Below, piece after piece: positions 53,558 through 64,000 of a DNA stretch of 64,000 nucleotides. Every line of letters begins with the position of its first letter. Positions within the stretch are counted from its first letter, which is position 1. The translations under genes were made by a program, and so were the position numbers. The DNA is from Oscillatoria salina IIICB1 (GTDB lineage Bacteria > Cyanobacteriota > Cyanobacteriia > Cyanobacteriales > SIO1D9), in the NCBI RefSeq assembly GCF_020144665.1, contig NZ_JAAHBQ010000004.1:1-64000 (forward strand), in the 5' to 3' direction. The notes under the pieces were generated by a model. That model ran no database searches, had not been told where the DNA came from, and saw only the letters and a program-made list of their open reading frames with translations.

Positions 53558-53670
53558 ATTTACAATTGAGAAATCCTCAAAGACGAGCTACTGATGATTT
53601 TTGCCGTCGGCGATCGCGATTATTTCCCATACTTGGTTTTTTTGATTTGGTTTTGCTGATTATCTCATTT

Positions 53671-54102
53671 TTAACAAGATTTACTCGGTTTCACGTAGTT
53701 ACTAACAATTGAACGTAAAGTATTAGCATCAAAAGGCTTGGTCAGATATTCTGTTGCTCCAGCCAAACGACCTTGAACTTTATCAAAAGTTCCATCTCTT
53801 GCTGTTAACATCACAATTGGTAACTCTTGAAATTGAGGTAAACTACGCACTGTCCGACAAAGTTCTAAGCCATCAACTCCAGGCATTGATACGTCTAATA
53901 ACAAAACGGCAATTTGTTGATGGTAAATCATTGATAAGGCATCAACAGCGTTATCTGCAACTAACACTTCGTAGTCGTTTCCCAAAATTCGTTTAATCAG
54001 TCCTTGCATGACGGTGCTGTCGTCCACTGCTAATATAGTTGGTTGCTTGTTTAAGGTTGAAGACATATTATTCATCGCATTTCGTGGTGTAGCATTTTTC
54101 AT
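53671..54102 (-). CDS. Single-domain response regulator (CheY-like)
   Basis: A 143-residue receiver: ILAVDDSTVMQGLIKRIL (acidic pair Asp27-Asp28), phospho-Asp70 in LLLDVSMPGVDGLELCR, LTARD, YLTKPFDANTL. It has about 18 extra N-terminal residues (an internal ATG at residue 13 is possible). It is of the PilH/PixH type and is divergent from the sensor kinase of the chemosensory cluster across 360 bp of AT-rich sequence in which I see no gene, so it probably belongs to that pathway. Confidence 0.85.
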   Translation of the reverse strand: MKNATPRNAMNNMSSTLNKQPTILAVDDSTVMQGLIKRILGNDYEVLVADNAVDALSMIYHQQIAVLLLDVSMPGVDGLELCRTVRSLPQFQELPIVMLTARDGTFDKVQGRLAGATEYLTKPFDANTLRSIVSNYVKPSKSC

Positions 54103-54462
54103 TATTTTTTTCTCTAGATAAGTTACAAATGAATAAAACTATTGGTTGTTTCTGGAATTCCTAGTTACATAATGGGTAAAGCAGCGATCGCTAATCACAA
54201 ACATATAATAACTTTTTTAACAAATTTTCGCCAAAAAAATCACTCGGCGAGATTCTTCACCTTAGTAATAAATTGCTCTCAAGTCTTTGATTTAAGAAAG
54301 ATAAACAATTGTCAAGTTATTTAAAGAATTAACTCAAAAAAAAAGAAACTAGGAGAAGAGAGCAAAAACTTAAATAAAAAAATCCAGTAGAATAGGGAGT
54401 AGTAAGCAGCAACAAGATTAAAATCGTTGGTAGAGATAAAGTCTTTTCTGTAGGACAGTGGG

Positions 54463-56853
54463 ATGATGATTCATCTGGAAAATAACAGTATTTTAGACAA
54501 TTTTACGGATGTGTTTTTCGTTTTGGACAGTAGGGGAAGATTCACATACCTAAATATACGAGCAGAACAATTTTTTTTGTGCAGCAGAGCAGAATTAATT
54601 GGTAAGTGTATTTGGGATAAGTTTCCCACATTAGCAAAAACCAACTTGGAGCAACAGTATAGCTTAGTAAAATCAAGTCAAGTGAGTGTTAAATTTGAGG
54701 AATTTTATGAACCTTTAGGCATTTGGTTTGAAGCCAGTATATTTCCCTACCAAGAAAATTTTGTCGTCAGTTGGCGAGATCTCAGTGAATGCACGCAAAA
54801 ATCTCATTTAGCTAGGTTACAAGCAAAACTAACCGAAATTATTGCCGCCGGAGAAAGTTTAACTGCTACCCTGCAAAAATGTACGGAGATAATAGTAAAC
54901 CAGCCAGATATTAGTCGAGCAGAAATCTGGACTTATAACTTGAAAGAAAAACAGCTACAACTAACAGTTTTTTCCGAGAAAGTATCTGCTCGGGAGAATC
55001 AAGAAGACTACAATAATCGTCAAAATCTTAATGGCGATCGGAAGTTATCAAGCTCAAATAATAGGTGCGTTGACGAAAATTTAATTGAGATAATTGCTAG
55101 GACTAGGGAAGCATATTATGGTATTCCTCAGCAAAGTCAAGAAAGAAAAAAGGGAAGTTTATCATTCGATGTAAGTGAAGAAAAAAGCTATTTTATTGGC
55201 TACCCATTGTTACTCGAAGAAAAATTAGTTGGTGCGATCGCTTTTTGGTGCGATAAGCCAGGAAATTCACAAATGGAGGAAACTTGGTCTAGTTTGTTAA
55301 AGCTAATCGCTATAGGGATAGAGCGTTGTTGGGCAAAACAAGCAAAAGCTTCTCATCGAGAAGGCTTAATTTTTTGTCTAGCTAATCAAATACGCAATTC
55401 TTTAGACCTTGATACAATCTTGCAAACTGCTGTCAGTGAAATCCGCAGTTTGTTACAAGTAAATCGTTGTTTTTATTTGTGGTGTTGGTCGAAGCCGAAT
55501 CACCCTAGCTTGACAATATCTCACGAAGCTTGTGACCCTGAAAGTAAGTTAAGTACAATTGGAGACTGTCCGCCGCAAAAGTTAGGGCTTTTAGCCAAGA
55601 CAGTTACTAGTAATACAATTTTATGTATAGACGAGATTAGTAATTATTCAGCTAAGAAAGATGAAGAAACAATCGAATTGCTAACTGAGTTGGGTATTAG
55701 TTCGATACTCTTGTTACCTTTAAAAACTCGCGCTGGACATTTAGGAGCGATCGCCTGTAGTAACTCTGAGGGTAAAAGAGTGTGGAAAAATGAAGAAATA
55801 GATATTTTGCAAGCAGTAGTGGATCAATTAGCGATCGCGATCGACCAAGCAGAATTGTTCGCTCAAGCTCGCGCTACTGCTCTTGCTGCTCAAACTCAAG
55901 CTCAACAACTACAATTAACTTTACAACAACTGAAACAAACTCAAGGGCAACTGATCCAAAATGAAAAAATGTCGAGTTTGGGGCAAATGATAGCAGGGAT
56001 CGCTCACGAAATCAATAATCCGGTTAACTTTATTAGCGGTAACTTAAGCTGTACGAGCGAGTATGCAGAAAACGCGATCGCCCTATTGAAACTTTATCAA
56101 AAACATTATCCTTTTCCTGACCCAGAAATTCAGCAGTATGTAGAAGATATTGATTTGGAGTTTTTGGCTGAAGATTTGCCGAAAACTATTGCTTCGATGC
56201 ACGTTGGTGCAAATCGCATCCGGGAGATTGTACTTTCGTTGCGTAATTTCTCGCGTTTAGATCGAGCAGAAATGAAGCCTGTGGATATCCACGAAGGAAT
56301 TGAAAGTACCTTGTTGATTTTACACAATCGCCTCAAAGAAAAAGCACATCAGCGCGAAATTCAAGTGATTAAAGAGTTTGGCGATTTGCCGAAGGTAGAG
56401 TGTTATGCGGGACAACTCAATCAAGTATTAATGAATATTCTCAGTAATGCTATTGATGCTTTGGAAATGACCTCAGATAAGCAAGAAAGTAATTTAGAGA
56501 TATTGAGCGATTCGAGATTAATACCGATGATTCGCCTCCGCACTCAATTAGTTGAGGATTGGGTGAGAATTTCGATTGCGGATAACGGTCCGGGTATGAG
56601 TGAGAAAATCCGCGATCGCATTTTCGATCCTTTCTTTACTACAAAACCTGTAGGTAAAGGTACGGGTTTGGGACTATCAATCAGTTATCAAATTATTGTC
56701 GAAAAACACGGTGGTAGTTTCGAGTGTATTTCTGCACCCGGAGAAGGAAGTGAGTTTATTATCCAAATTCCTCTTACACCGCTACCTGAGAAAATGAGGG
56801 GACGATCGTTTGAGGGAGCTTTGGGAGAATTCTCCGAATCAGAAGAGGGATAA
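54463..56853 (+). CDS. PAS-GAF-GAF sensor histidine kinase
   Basis: A 796-residue soluble kinase. PAS at about residues 8-105 ([30 protein letters not shown]), GAF1 at about 130-290, GAF2 at about 310-465 (no cyanobacteriochrome Cys-His or DXCF motif), coiled coil of Gln/Ala-rich residues ([20 protein letters not shown]), HisKA box [25 protein letters not shown], HATPase ([59 protein letters not shown]). It is the first gene of the chemosensory operon. The stop TAA lies in an AGAGGGATAAACTGATAA motif, a short relic of the gap repeats. Confidence 0.9.
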   Translation: MMIHLENNSILDNFTDVFFVLDSRGRFTYLNIRAEQFFLCSRAELIGKCIWDKFPTLAKTNLEQQYSLVKSSQVSVKFEEFYEPLGIWFEASIFPYQENFVVSWRDLSECTQKSHLARLQAKLTEIIAAGESLTATLQKCTEIIVNQPDISRAEIWTYNLKEKQLQLTVFSEKVSARENQEDYNNRQNLNGDRKLSSSNNRCVDENLIEIIARTREAYYGIPQQSQERKKGSLSFDVSEEKSYFIGYPLLLEEKLVGAIAFWCDKPGNSQMEETWSSLLKLIAIGIERCWAKQAKASHREGLIFCLANQIRNSLDLDTILQTAVSEIRSLLQVNRCFYLWCWSKPNHPSLTISHEACDPESKLSTIGDCPPQKLGLLAKTVTSNTILCIDEISNYSAKKDEETIELLTELGISSILLLPLKTRAGHLGAIACSNSEGKRVWKNEEIDILQAVVDQLAIAIDQAELFAQARATALAAQTQAQQLQLTLQQLKQTQGQLIQNEKMSSLGQMIAGIAHEINNPVNFISGNLSCTSEYAENAIALLKLYQKHYPFPDPEIQQYVEDIDLEFLAEDLPKTIASMHVGANRIREIVLSLRNFSRLDRAEMKPVDIHEGIESTLLILHNRLKEKAHQREIQVIKEFGDLPKVECYAGQLNQVLMNILSNAIDALEMTSDKQESNLEILSDSRLIPMIRLRTQLVEDWVRISIADNGPGMSEKIRDRIFDPFFTTKPVGKGTGLGLSISYQIIVEKHGGSFECISAPGEGSEFIIQIPLTPLPEKMRGRSFEGALGEFSESEEG

Positions 56854-56902
56854 ACTGATAATTGGTAACTAAACTCAATTCCAATCAAAGAAGGAGAATA
56901 AG

Positions 56903-58297
56903 GTGTCCTTGCTAAGACATTTAGAGAAGGCTTTGCTGGAAAAATTCATCCACTTAATTGCAGCTAATACTGGTTTATCTGTTCGCGAACAAGACAGAAA
57001 TGGTTTGGCTCGCAAAATTTTGTTTCGGATCAAGTCACTGAAATTATTTTCACCAGAAAGTTATTACCAACTCCTAGCATCTGAAAGTAATCAAAGCAGA
57101 CAAGAATGGCAAGAATTAATTGTTCTGCTAACGACGACAGAAAGTTATTTTTTTCGCGATCGCGGACAGCTTAATCTCTTACAGAAGATAATTTTACCCG
57201 AACTAATCCAAAGGCAAAAAGCAACTAAGACGCTGAAAATTTGGAGTGCCGGTTGTTCTACTGGAGAAGAGCCGTTTTCCCTCGCTATTATTCTCCAAGA
57301 AATTCTCCCCGATCTGGCAGATTGGCAAATTTCAATTTGGGGAACTGATATTAATCGAGAAGCGCTTGCTAAAGCTGAGAAGGGCGTTTATACTTCCTGG
57401 TCATTTCGTTTAGTCGAGCGTAAAATTCTCCAGAATTACTTTCACCCAATTTCTCAAGGTTTTCAACTTAAGGATGAAATACGCGAACTAGTTAAATTTG
57501 AGAATTTAAATTTAGTTACCGCTCGCTTCGATAGTCCTAATTATAACATTTACGATCTAGATTTGGTTCTTTGTCGTAACGTTTTTATTTATTTTGATAA
57601 AGAAGCGATCGCGACGGTATTGGCAAAATTTCATCAAACCATAAAACCTGGCGGATATCTCCTCACGGGACACGCAGAATTATACGGTCAAAATCTCCAA
57701 AACTTCCAGACAAAAATCTATCCAGAATCAATTGTTTACCAGCGTAGCAAACAGCGATCGCTATTGAAAAGTCCCAGCGATCGTCCGGTGAGAGAGCGGG
57801 CGAAAATAATCGAAAAACCCCCCATTCGTCAGTCAATTACTCCAGCACCGACTACAGCCAAAAATCTTTACAGCGAAGCCCAAACCAGGTTTCAGCAGAA
57901 AGCATACACCAGCGCGATCGCCAAAGCCAAACAAGTGCTTCAGTTAGAACCTCGTAACTTTCGAGCTTACTTTCTCCTCGCTCAAATTTATGCTAATCTG
58001 GGCAAGTATGAGCAAGCAATCCACTATTGTCACCAAGCAATATCCATCGATTCATTTGCTATCGAAACTTACCAATTGCTAGCTAAAATTGCTGAAGAAC
58101 AAGGAGATATTCAAACAGCCAAAAATTTGTTAAAAAAAATTATTTATCTCGACTATCGTTGTATCTCAGCTTATTTAGAACTTAGTCACTTATACGCCAG
58201 AGAAGGAGACAGCAAACGTGCCGAAAAAATGGAAGTAGCTGGGAAAGAACTTCTCAGAGAATTAACCAATGATTCTTCTTTCGCAGAACCCGGTTAA
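56903..58297 (+). CDS. cheR: CheR-type methyltransferase with TPR tail
   Basis: A 464-residue protein: N-terminal CheR domain (FIHLIAANTGLSVREQDRNG), SAM-binding core (KIWSAGCSTGEEPFSLAIIL, WGTDINREALAKAEKGVY, DLVLCRNVFIYFDKEA, GGYLLTGHAELYG) and three TPR units at about residues 325-450 (AYTSAIAKAKQVLQLEPRNF, YEQAIHYCHQAISIDS). It methylates receptor glutamates with SAM. Such TPR-tailed CheR enzymes occur in cyanobacterial and myxobacterial chemosensory clusters. GTG start behind AAGGAG at good spacing. Confidence 0.92.
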   Translation: MSLLRHLEKALLEKFIHLIAANTGLSVREQDRNGLARKILFRIKSLKLFSPESYYQLLASESNQSRQEWQELIVLLTTTESYFFRDRGQLNLLQKIILPELIQRQKATKTLKIWSAGCSTGEEPFSLAIILQEILPDLADWQISIWGTDINREALAKAEKGVYTSWSFRLVERKILQNYFHPISQGFQLKDEIRELVKFENLNLVTARFDSPNYNIYDLDLVLCRNVFIYFDKEAIATVLAKFHQTIKPGGYLLTGHAELYGQNLQNFQTKIYPESIVYQRSKQRSLLKSPSDRPVRERAKIIEKPPIRQSITPAPTTAKNLYSEAQTRFQQKAYTSAIAKAKQVLQLEPRNFRAYFLLAQIYANLGKYEQAIHYCHQAISIDSFAIETYQLLAKIAEEQGDIQTAKNLLKKIIYLDYRCISAYLELSHLYAREGDSKRAEKMEVAGKELLRELTNDSSFAEPG

Positions 58298-58469
58298 ATG
58301 AAATTAAACTCCCTAAAAATTACCATTTTTAATCGCTGGAGAGCAAAAAAAACACAAAGATTGCCAAAATTAACTTTTTGTGACTAGAACTTAACTACTG
58401 TCAAGGCAGGATAAATAATAGAAAATGAGGGTGGGAAATTAGGCACCGAACGCCGAGTTAAGCAAATAT

Positions 58470-59579
58470 ATGAAAGAAAACCCCTATCTGATCTTTAGCT
58501 TGAATAATTCCTTGTATGGTGTAGAAGCACTCTCAGTTGAAGAAGTTTTTTTTCTACCTGAATTGACACCAGTCTTGGATGCCGATCGCTACCTAGTTGG
58601 TGTAGTTAATCTTCGAGGAAAAATTATTCCAGTAATCGATCTGCTTCTTCGCTTAGGCTATCGCACTCGAAACTACCAACTAACTGATAGCGTGGTGGTA
58701 TTAAATTGGCAAAATCAACGTTTTGGGATCGTTGCTCATCAAGTTCGTGAAGTACAAAATATTGCCGAGGAAGAAATTAGCCGACGCCAAGAGTTTTCTG
58801 TTCGCTTAGCGTCTCCAACAAATTTAGAAGAAGAAGAAAATCGTCTTTCTTCTTCTTCTCTAGCTGAGGTAAATACTGATTCTTCCAGCAGTTTCTTATC
58901 TGGTATAGCTCGACTTGAAACGGAGATAGTTCTGTTATTAAATTTAGAAAATTTACTGCATTTAGAACCAATCCAGTCAAATTTGGTTTCCGAACTAGAT
59001 TCCCAAACTTTAGCAGAAAAAGAGTTATTAGCAGAACGATTATTTGCTCCTCATGCTACTCCAGAAGAAAAAGCAATTTTTCGGCAACGAGCTAATCATT
59101 TAAGGCAAGTTAGCGAAAGTGAAAACCTTACTGGTGCGCTTCCTTTAGCAGTGATTAATTTAAACGGGGAATTGTTAGGAATTAACTTGCATTTAATCCG
59201 GGAATTCACCGAGATAGAAAGAGTAACTCCTATTCCCTGCACGCCAGAGCGGATTGTCGGAAATATGAATCTCCGAGGCGAAATCGTCACCTTAATTGAC
59301 CTACGCAGTGCGTTAAACTTGTCTTTAAGTAATGCTCGATCTTACTCAAAAGCAATGATTGTTGAGGTAGAAGATTTAGTGGCAGGAATAACTATCGAAA
59401 ACGTTCGTGATGTAACCTTTATTTCTCCAGAAAAAGTGACTGCTGTACCTGCTGCTCTCCATTCTACTAACGATGAATATTTTCAAGGAACAGCAAAATA
59501 TTGCGAGCAGATCGTGACGATTCTCAACTTGCCCAAAATTTTCCAAGAAGGTGGCTTAATAGTAGACGAAGAAGTTTAA
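58470..59579 (+). CDS. cheW: Coupling protein with two CheW domains
   Basis: A 369-residue protein: first CheW domain about residues 1-165 ([36 protein letters not shown]), acidic Glu/Ser-rich linkers, second CheW domain about residues 215-365 ([45 protein letters not shown]). Two tandem CheW units could bridge receptors and kinase in the signalling array. The first domain holds a roughly 45-residue Ser/Glu-rich insert. Confidence 0.9.
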   Translation: MKENPYLIFSLNNSLYGVEALSVEEVFFLPELTPVLDADRYLVGVVNLRGKIIPVIDLLLRLGYRTRNYQLTDSVVVLNWQNQRFGIVAHQVREVQNIAEEEISRRQEFSVRLASPTNLEEEENRLSSSSLAEVNTDSSSSFLSGIARLETEIVLLLNLENLLHLEPIQSNLVSELDSQTLAEKELLAERLFAPHATPEEKAIFRQRANHLRQVSESENLTGALPLAVINLNGELLGINLHLIREFTEIERVTPIPCTPERIVGNMNLRGEIVTLIDLRSALNLSLSNARSYSKAMIVEVEDLVAGITIENVRDVTFISPEKVTAVPAALHSTNDEYFQGTAKYCEQIVTILNLPKIFQEGGLIVDEEV

Positions 59580-59610
59580 AGTTAGCTCGAAAAAAAGAGG
59601 TGAAATAGCT

Positions 59611-61065
59611 ATGTTAGCTAAATTAAAACTGCGCGATCTAATTTTATTAGGATATGGAGTGCCTGTAGTCGTTTTGTCTATCGGAGCAGCCGGATTTATT
59701 TACTCGACAACTCATCAAGTATTTAAAACCTTAAAAGATGTCAAAAGAGTACAGTCGGTGATTATTCAAGCAAATGAAATGGGGCTGGAAACTCAGGATA
59801 CTATTCGGAGCGTACGTGGTTATTTTGTCGATCCAAATCCCCAGTTTTTAGCAGAGTATCAACAGTCGAGAGAATCATTTACCCAAGCAGCAAATGTTTT
59901 AGATCGACTGATAATTAACGAAACTCAAAAAAGACGTTTGAATAGGATGATTTACCTGAATTCAGAATATCAAAAACTTTCCGAACGAATGTTAGAATTA
60001 TTAGATAATGGTCAAGAAGAGCAGGCAGTAACTTTGTTTCAGCAGGGATTAGGTAACTCTTTTGTCGAAGAATTCGATCGCGTGAATGAAGAATTTCTGC
60101 AAGCAGAAAGCAATTTACTGGAAACAGAAACGCGACGAGCAGAAAAGGCTTTAGAATTTCTGCTGACAATACTGATTCTCGGTTCGTTGTTACTGGCTGG
60201 TTTAGGAGTAGGTTTAGCTTTTTGGATTTCTTCGGGAGTAACGAGAGCTATCGATCGCGCGACAAATGCGATCGCCACCTCTTCAAGCGAAATTGCTAGT
60301 ACCATCGAACAACAAGAGCGTACTTCTAACCAACAAGCGGCATCAGTTAGCGAAACGACAACTACGGTGGATGAGTTGGGAGCTTCTTCGCGTCAGTCAG
60401 CCGAACAAGCTGAAGCTGCTGCAAATGCAGCAATGCAAGCACTTCATCTCACTGAAGGCGGAAGCCAAGCGGTAGATCGTAGCTTGGAGAGAATGTCAGA
60501 GTTGAAAGAAAAAGTAGGCGCGATCGCCGAACAAATTTTGTGCCTCAGCGAACAAACAAATCAAATTGGTAATATCTCTCTGCTGGTGTCCGATCTTGCC
60601 AATCAGACTAATATGTTAGCTCTGAATGCTGCGGTGGAGGCAGTGCGTGCGGGCGAACAAGGTAAAGGTTTCGGCGTCGTGGCAAGTGAAATTCGCAAAT
60701 TGGCTGACCAAAGTAAGCAATCTGCGGACAAAATTAACACTTTGGTTGGCGATATTCAAAATGCAATTAATTCAACAGTGATGGTGACAGATGAAGGAAC
60801 CAAAACTGTCGAAACTGGTGTAGAAATTGCTCGCCAAACTGCTGATGCTTTTGCTGGGGTTGCCGATGCAGTTAATAATATGGTTTTGAGCAATCAACAA
60901 ATTTTACTTAATATCAAGCAGCAAGCTAGTGCTATTGAACAAATCGTCCAAGCTATGAACAGCATCAACCAAGGTGCTCAAGAAACTGCTAGCGGCATTA
61001 GTCAAACGAAAATTGGCACTGAAAAATTAAATGATGCTGCTATCGAGCTAAAAGCCATTGTCTAA
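59611..61065 (+). CDS. Methyl-accepting chemotaxis protein with CHASE3-like sensor
   Basis: A 484-residue receptor: membrane helix at about 12-32, CHASE3-like helical sensor ([49 protein letters not shown]), second membrane helix at about 187-209, coiled coil without an obvious HAMP domain, then a signalling hairpin with tip [20 protein letters not shown] and [22 protein letters not shown]. Output region is 98% identical in DNA to that of the next gene. Ribosome-binding site GAGGTG. Confidence 0.92.
   Translation: MLAKLKLRDLILLGYGVPVVVLSIGAAGFIYSTTHQVFKTLKDVKRVQSVIIQANEMGLETQDTIRSVRGYFVDPNPQFLAEYQQSRESFTQAANVLDRLIINETQKRRLNRMIYLNSEYQKLSERMLELLDNGQEEQAVTLFQQGLGNSFVEEFDRVNEEFLQAESNLLETETRRAEKALEFLLTILILGSLLLAGLGVGLAFWISSGVTRAIDRATNAIATSSSEIASTIEQQERTSNQQAASVSETTTTVDELGASSRQSAEQAEAAANAAMQALHLTEGGSQAVDRSLERMSELKEKVGAIAEQILCLSEQTNQIGNISLLVSDLANQTNMLALNAAVEAVRAGEQGKGFGVVASEIRKLADQSKQSADKINTLVGDIQNAINSTVMVTDEGTKTVETGVEIARQTADAFAGVADAVNNMVLSNQQILLNIKQQASAIEQIVQAMNSINQGAQETASGISQTKIGTEKLNDAAIELKAIV
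60468..60912. repeat. Near-identical signalling-domain segment, copy 1
   Basis: 445 bp of the first receptor gene match 61916-62360 of the second with about 8 substitutions and no gap, while the rest of both genes is unrelated. Confidence 0.9.
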
Positions 61066-61151
61066 ATTAACTATTTTAATTGTTGATCGTTTATGAGTTT
61101 ATTGATTTCAAGTTTCTTTTTAATTCAGTTTGTTGAACGCCAGGTAAAGAC

Positions 61152-62513
61152 ATGACTCAAGTTATTGCTCGGTTACGTTTAATTGTAATAGTTCTCTTTA
61201 TTTTTGCCTTATTCAACTTAGTTACTATCTACACTCAAATTAAGACAATGACAAATGATAGTAGGATTATTAATTTAGCTGGTGTAGTTCGAGGTAATAG
61301 CCAAAGAGTAGTTAAATTAGAATTACTGAGGCAAGATTCAACGGAGCAAATTTTAGCAATCGAGGAAATTATTGAAGGTTTGCTGGTTGGCGTTCCCGAC
61401 ATTGATTTAGTCAAAACTAGCAATGAAGATTTTTTGACTAAAATGCGCGAAGTTAAACAACAGTGGTTAGAACTCGAAGCAATTCTTCAAGCAGTAAATA
61501 TAACTCCTGAAAATTCCAACAAGCTTTGGCAAGCAAGCGAAGTTTTTTGGGAATTAACCAACGAAGCAGTAGCTGCTGCCGAAGCTTTTGCTAAAGCCAA
61601 TGTTATTAAAACGGAAAATTTAGCAATTTTAATGTTTATTTTTCACTTATTTATTTTAACAATTATTTGGCTAATTCTGCGTAAAATTGCTTCAAGACTG
61701 CAAAGAACTACTTCTACTATTGCCTCTACTTCAACAGAAATTGCTTCCACAGTAACCGAACAAGAGCGAGTAGCTACCCAGCAAGCTACTGCTTGTAACG
61801 AACTAGCAATTACAATGGAAAATTTAGGCGAGTCTTCTGGCAATTGTACCCAACAAGCTCAGGCAGCCGCTAGTGCAGCTCAAGCGGCGCTAGAACTTTC
61901 AGATCTAGGTAGTAAAGCGGTAGATCGTAGCTTGGAGAGAATGTCAGAGTTGAAAGAAAAAGTAGGCGCGATCGCCGAACAAATTTTGCACCTCAGCGAA
62001 CAAACAAATCAAATTGGTAATATCTCTTTGCTGGTGTCCGATCTTGCCAATCAGACTAATATGTTAGCTCTGAATGCTGCGGTAGAGGCAGTGCGTGCGG
62101 GCGAACAAGGTAAAGGTTTCGGCGTCGTGGCAAGTGAAATTCGCAAATTGGCTGACCAAAGTAAACAATCTGCGAACAAAATTAACACTCTGGTTGCCGA
62201 TATTCAAAATGCAATTAATTCAACAGTGATGGTGACAGATGAAGGAACCAAAACTGTCGAAACTGGTGTAGAAATTGCTCGCCAAACTGCTGATGCTTTT
62301 GCTGGGGTTGCCGATGCAGTTAATAATATGGTTTTGAGCAATCAACAAATTTTACTTAATATTAGGCAACAAGCTGGTGCTATCGAGCAAGTTTGGCAAA
62401 CTACGAATGATATTAATCAAGGTGCTAAAGAAACAGCTACTGGGATTAGTCAAACTAAATTTGGGACAGAAAGATTAAATCAAATAGCTTTAGCTCTCAA
62501 GGAAATGATCTAG
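61152..62513 (+). CDS. Methyl-accepting chemotaxis protein with PilJ-like sensor
   Basis: A 453-residue receptor: membrane helix at about 8-28, PilJ-type N-terminal domain (SRIINLAGVVRGNSQRVVKLEL, as in type IV pilus receptors), second helix at about 155-173 (NLAILMFIFHLFILTIIWLI), then the signalling hairpin. The PilJ-like sensor ties the operon to twitching motility. Confidence 0.92.
   Translation: MTQVIARLRLIVIVLFIFALFNLVTIYTQIKTMTNDSRIINLAGVVRGNSQRVVKLELLRQDSTEQILAIEEIIEGLLVGVPDIDLVKTSNEDFLTKMREVKQQWLELEAILQAVNITPENSNKLWQASEVFWELTNEAVAAAEAFAKANVIKTENLAILMFIFHLFILTIIWLILRKIASRLQRTTSTIASTSTEIASTVTEQERVATQQATACNELAITMENLGESSGNCTQQAQAAASAAQAALELSDLGSKAVDRSLERMSELKEKVGAIAEQILHLSEQTNQIGNISLLVSDLANQTNMLALNAAVEAVRAGEQGKGFGVVASEIRKLADQSKQSANKINTLVADIQNAINSTVMVTDEGTKTVETGVEIARQTADAFAGVADAVNNMVLSNQQILLNIRQQAGAIEQVWQTTNDINQGAKETATGISQTKFGTERLNQIALALKEMI
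61916..62360. repeat. Near-identical signalling-domain segment, copy 2
   Basis: Counterpart of 60468-60912; see that entry. The match begins at AGCGGTAGATCGTAGCTTGG and fades after the LLNI(K/R)QQA codons. Confidence 0.9.
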
Positions 62514-62540
62514 AAAATAGCAAATTATCTAAGATTGAAA

Positions 62541-63986
62541 ATGAAACTAAGCAAAAAATTATATGTGGGTTTAGCAATACCAGTCATTTGCATACTAGGC
62601 ATTGGCGTATATTCTCTCAAAGCTTTCACGTTGATCGATCGGCAAGTAGGAACAATTTATGACGATCGCGTAATTCCTTTACAACAGCTTAAACTGATTT
62701 CTGACGACTACGCCGTGTATATTATCGATGCAGTAAATAAAGCAAATTCTGGTATATTCACAAGCGCACAAGCGTTAAACTCGGTCAATCAAGCGATGAC
62801 TAGGATTGAAGAACACTGGCAAGAGTATAAAAACACAAACTTGACAGAGCAAGAAGTAGCAATTGTTGCCGAAGTCGAAAAATTGTTTGTCACAGCCGAT
62901 GCAGAAATAAACCAGCTCGTAACAGCCCTAGAATCAGGCGATCCCGAGCAAATAGAGAATTTTGATGGCGAACTCTATGCCGTAATCGATCCTTTAACAG
63001 CGAAAATTCAACAATTAATTAGCTTACAATTAGAAGTTGCCCAAAACGAACGAGAAAAAGCAGCCCAGCTATACAATAATATTCGGATTTTTTTTTCAAT
63101 CTTGTTAATTTTAGCCATTGTCTTAGCATCGCCAATTGGCTCGATCCTCAGCCGTTCAATTACTGCGAGTATCCAAGAAGTAATTAACTCCTTAGTTTCA
63201 GCTTCAAGCCAGATTGCCGCCGCTACCGAACAACAAGAACGCATCGCCTCACAGCAAGCCGCCTCAGTAAATGAAACTAGCACGACAATGGATCGACTCG
63301 AAGAAGCAGCGCAAACCACAGCTACACAATCAGAAACCGCAGTAGCAAATGCTCAACGGGTGCTCTCTTTGGCACAAGAAGGAATGGAAGCGGTGAATAG
63401 TACCCAGTCGGGAATGTGGGAATTAAACGAAAAAGTAGGCGCGATCGCGGAATTGACTTATCGTTTAAATGAACAAGCCGATCGAATTGGGATCGTCTCT
63501 CAATTGGTCTTCGAGTTAGCAAATCAAACTAATATGTTAGCCCTCAACGCCGCCGTAGAAGCGATTCGCGCTGGAGAACAAGGAAAAGGTTTTGCTGTGG
63601 TTGCTAGCGAAATTCGCAAACTAGCAGACCAAAGCAAACAATCTGCTGACAAGATTAATGTTTTAGTTGCCGATATTCAAACAGTAATTGGTAAAACTGT
63701 CACCGCTACCGAAGTGGGGACAAACAAAGTTAAACAGGGACTAAGTAACACCGAAAAAACTGCTACAGTTTTCCAAGAAGTCGCTGAAGCGATCGACGAA
63801 ATCGTTCTTAGTTCGGAACAAATTTCTTTAACAGCCCAACAACAAGCGATCGCGATCGCCCAAGTTGTCCAAGCAATGAATGCCCTTAACCAAGCAGCTA
63901 AAGAAAGCGCCGAAGGTATTAGCCAAACCAAAATCGGCACTCACAAACTTAACGAAACTGCTTTAGAACTTAAAGAAATGGTTTAG
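62541..63986 (+). CDS. Methyl-accepting chemotaxis protein with four-helix-bundle sensor
   Basis: A 481-residue receptor from the ATG at 62541 (TTG at 62535 is an alternative). First membrane helix at about 8-26, four-helix-bundle sensor ([53 protein letters not shown]), second helix at about 183-205 ([20 protein letters not shown]), then a signalling hairpin ([20 protein letters not shown]) that is more diverged than in the two upstream receptors. It ends 14 bases before the window edge; further operon genes (CheA, CheB) are expected beyond. Confidence 0.92.
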   Translation: MKLSKKLYVGLAIPVICILGIGVYSLKAFTLIDRQVGTIYDDRVIPLQQLKLISDDYAVYIIDAVNKANSGIFTSAQALNSVNQAMTRIEEHWQEYKNTNLTEQEVAIVAEVEKLFVTADAEINQLVTALESGDPEQIENFDGELYAVIDPLTAKIQQLISLQLEVAQNEREKAAQLYNNIRIFFSILLILAIVLASPIGSILSRSITASIQEVINSLVSASSQIAAATEQQERIASQQAASVNETSTTMDRLEEAAQTTATQSETAVANAQRVLSLAQEGMEAVNSTQSGMWELNEKVGAIAELTYRLNEQADRIGIVSQLVFELANQTNMLALNAAVEAIRAGEQGKGFAVVASEIRKLADQSKQSADKINVLVADIQTVIGKTVTATEVGTNKVKQGLSNTEKTATVFQEVAEAIDEIVLSSEQISLTAQQQAIAIAQVVQAMNALNQAAKESAEGISQTKIGTHKLNETALELKEMV

Positions 63987-64000
63987 TCAATTTTATATTT

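Noticed and set aside
54142-54324. 60-codon frame in the gap between the response regulator and the kinase
   Set aside because: No family likeness and no ribosome-binding site; the gap is probably a divergent promoter region.

Overview
The window comes from a cyanobacterial chromosome. Evidence: genes for Psb30 (Ycf12), Ycf34, the NblS-interacting protein SipA, a CruP-type cyclase homologue and a cyanobacteriochrome kinase; very many GCGATCGC (HIP1) octamers; and most long intergenic gaps filled with short tandem repeats (heptamers such as AACAGTG and TAACTGA, and GGGGATT blocks) of the kind seen in larger-genome cyanobacteria. The sequence does not let me name the species. I found no rRNA, tRNA or CRISPR array.

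Layout. 0.2-11 kb: housekeeping and membrane genes, mostly on the minus strand (GT39 glycosyltransferase, stomatin-like SPFH protein, MscS-type TM-helix protein, SRPBCC protein, SirB1-type protein, CruP-like flavoprotein, a RecJ-type nuclease). 11-17.6 kb: a PII-like protein, two tandem DUF29 genes, a His/Gln-rich protein made of a perfect 88-bp duplication, and a 1609-residue two-partner-secretion exoprotein with two TPS domains. 17.8-31 kb: SDR enzymes, DedA, Ycf34, CCA-adding enzyme, CbiX/SirB chelatase, an ATPase + DUF4276 pair, a BrnT-type toxin-antitoxin pair, SipA, a split GDT1 manganese-transporter pair, Psb30 and a second RecJ. 31-36.6 kb: a 1447-residue kinase with CBS domains and a DXCF-type cyanobacteriochrome GAF domain, nearly abutting a receiver-kinase gene. 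36.6-42 kb: SMP-30 and SDR enzymes, small proteins, and acetolactate synthase with a zinc-ribbon tail. 42-50.9 kb: a second ATPase + DUF4276 pair, Uma2, MFS and aspartase genes, bounded by two inverted copies of an IS200/IS605-like element. 51-64 kb: pyrophosphatase, a metallo-hydrolase, a response regulator, then a chemosensory operon (kinase, CheR-TPR, double CheW, three receptors) that probably continues past the window.

How genes work together. The cyanobacteriochrome kinase and the receiver-kinase gene four bases after it form a likely light-signalling relay. The 54-64 kb operon carries three receptors with different sensory heads (CHASE3-like, PilJ-like, four-helix bundle) but a shared output module, nearly identical in DNA between the first two, so they should feed one kinase array, plausibly for type IV pilus motility. 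The two ATPase + DUF4276 (TOPRIM-like) pairs resemble known anti-phage ATPase/TOPRIM pairs and are the best candidates for an under-described system.

The clearest sequence-level discovery is a transposase-less 396-bp element at 49757-50152. It starts right after TTAC and ends in TCAA, the cleavage rule of IS608-type transposons. Removing it exactly restores one in-frame DUF362 gene. A 99%-identical partial inverted copy at 42032-42263 has replaced the C-terminal end of one DUF4276 gene, so both interrupted proteins now end in the same element-encoded residues, QKKWV.
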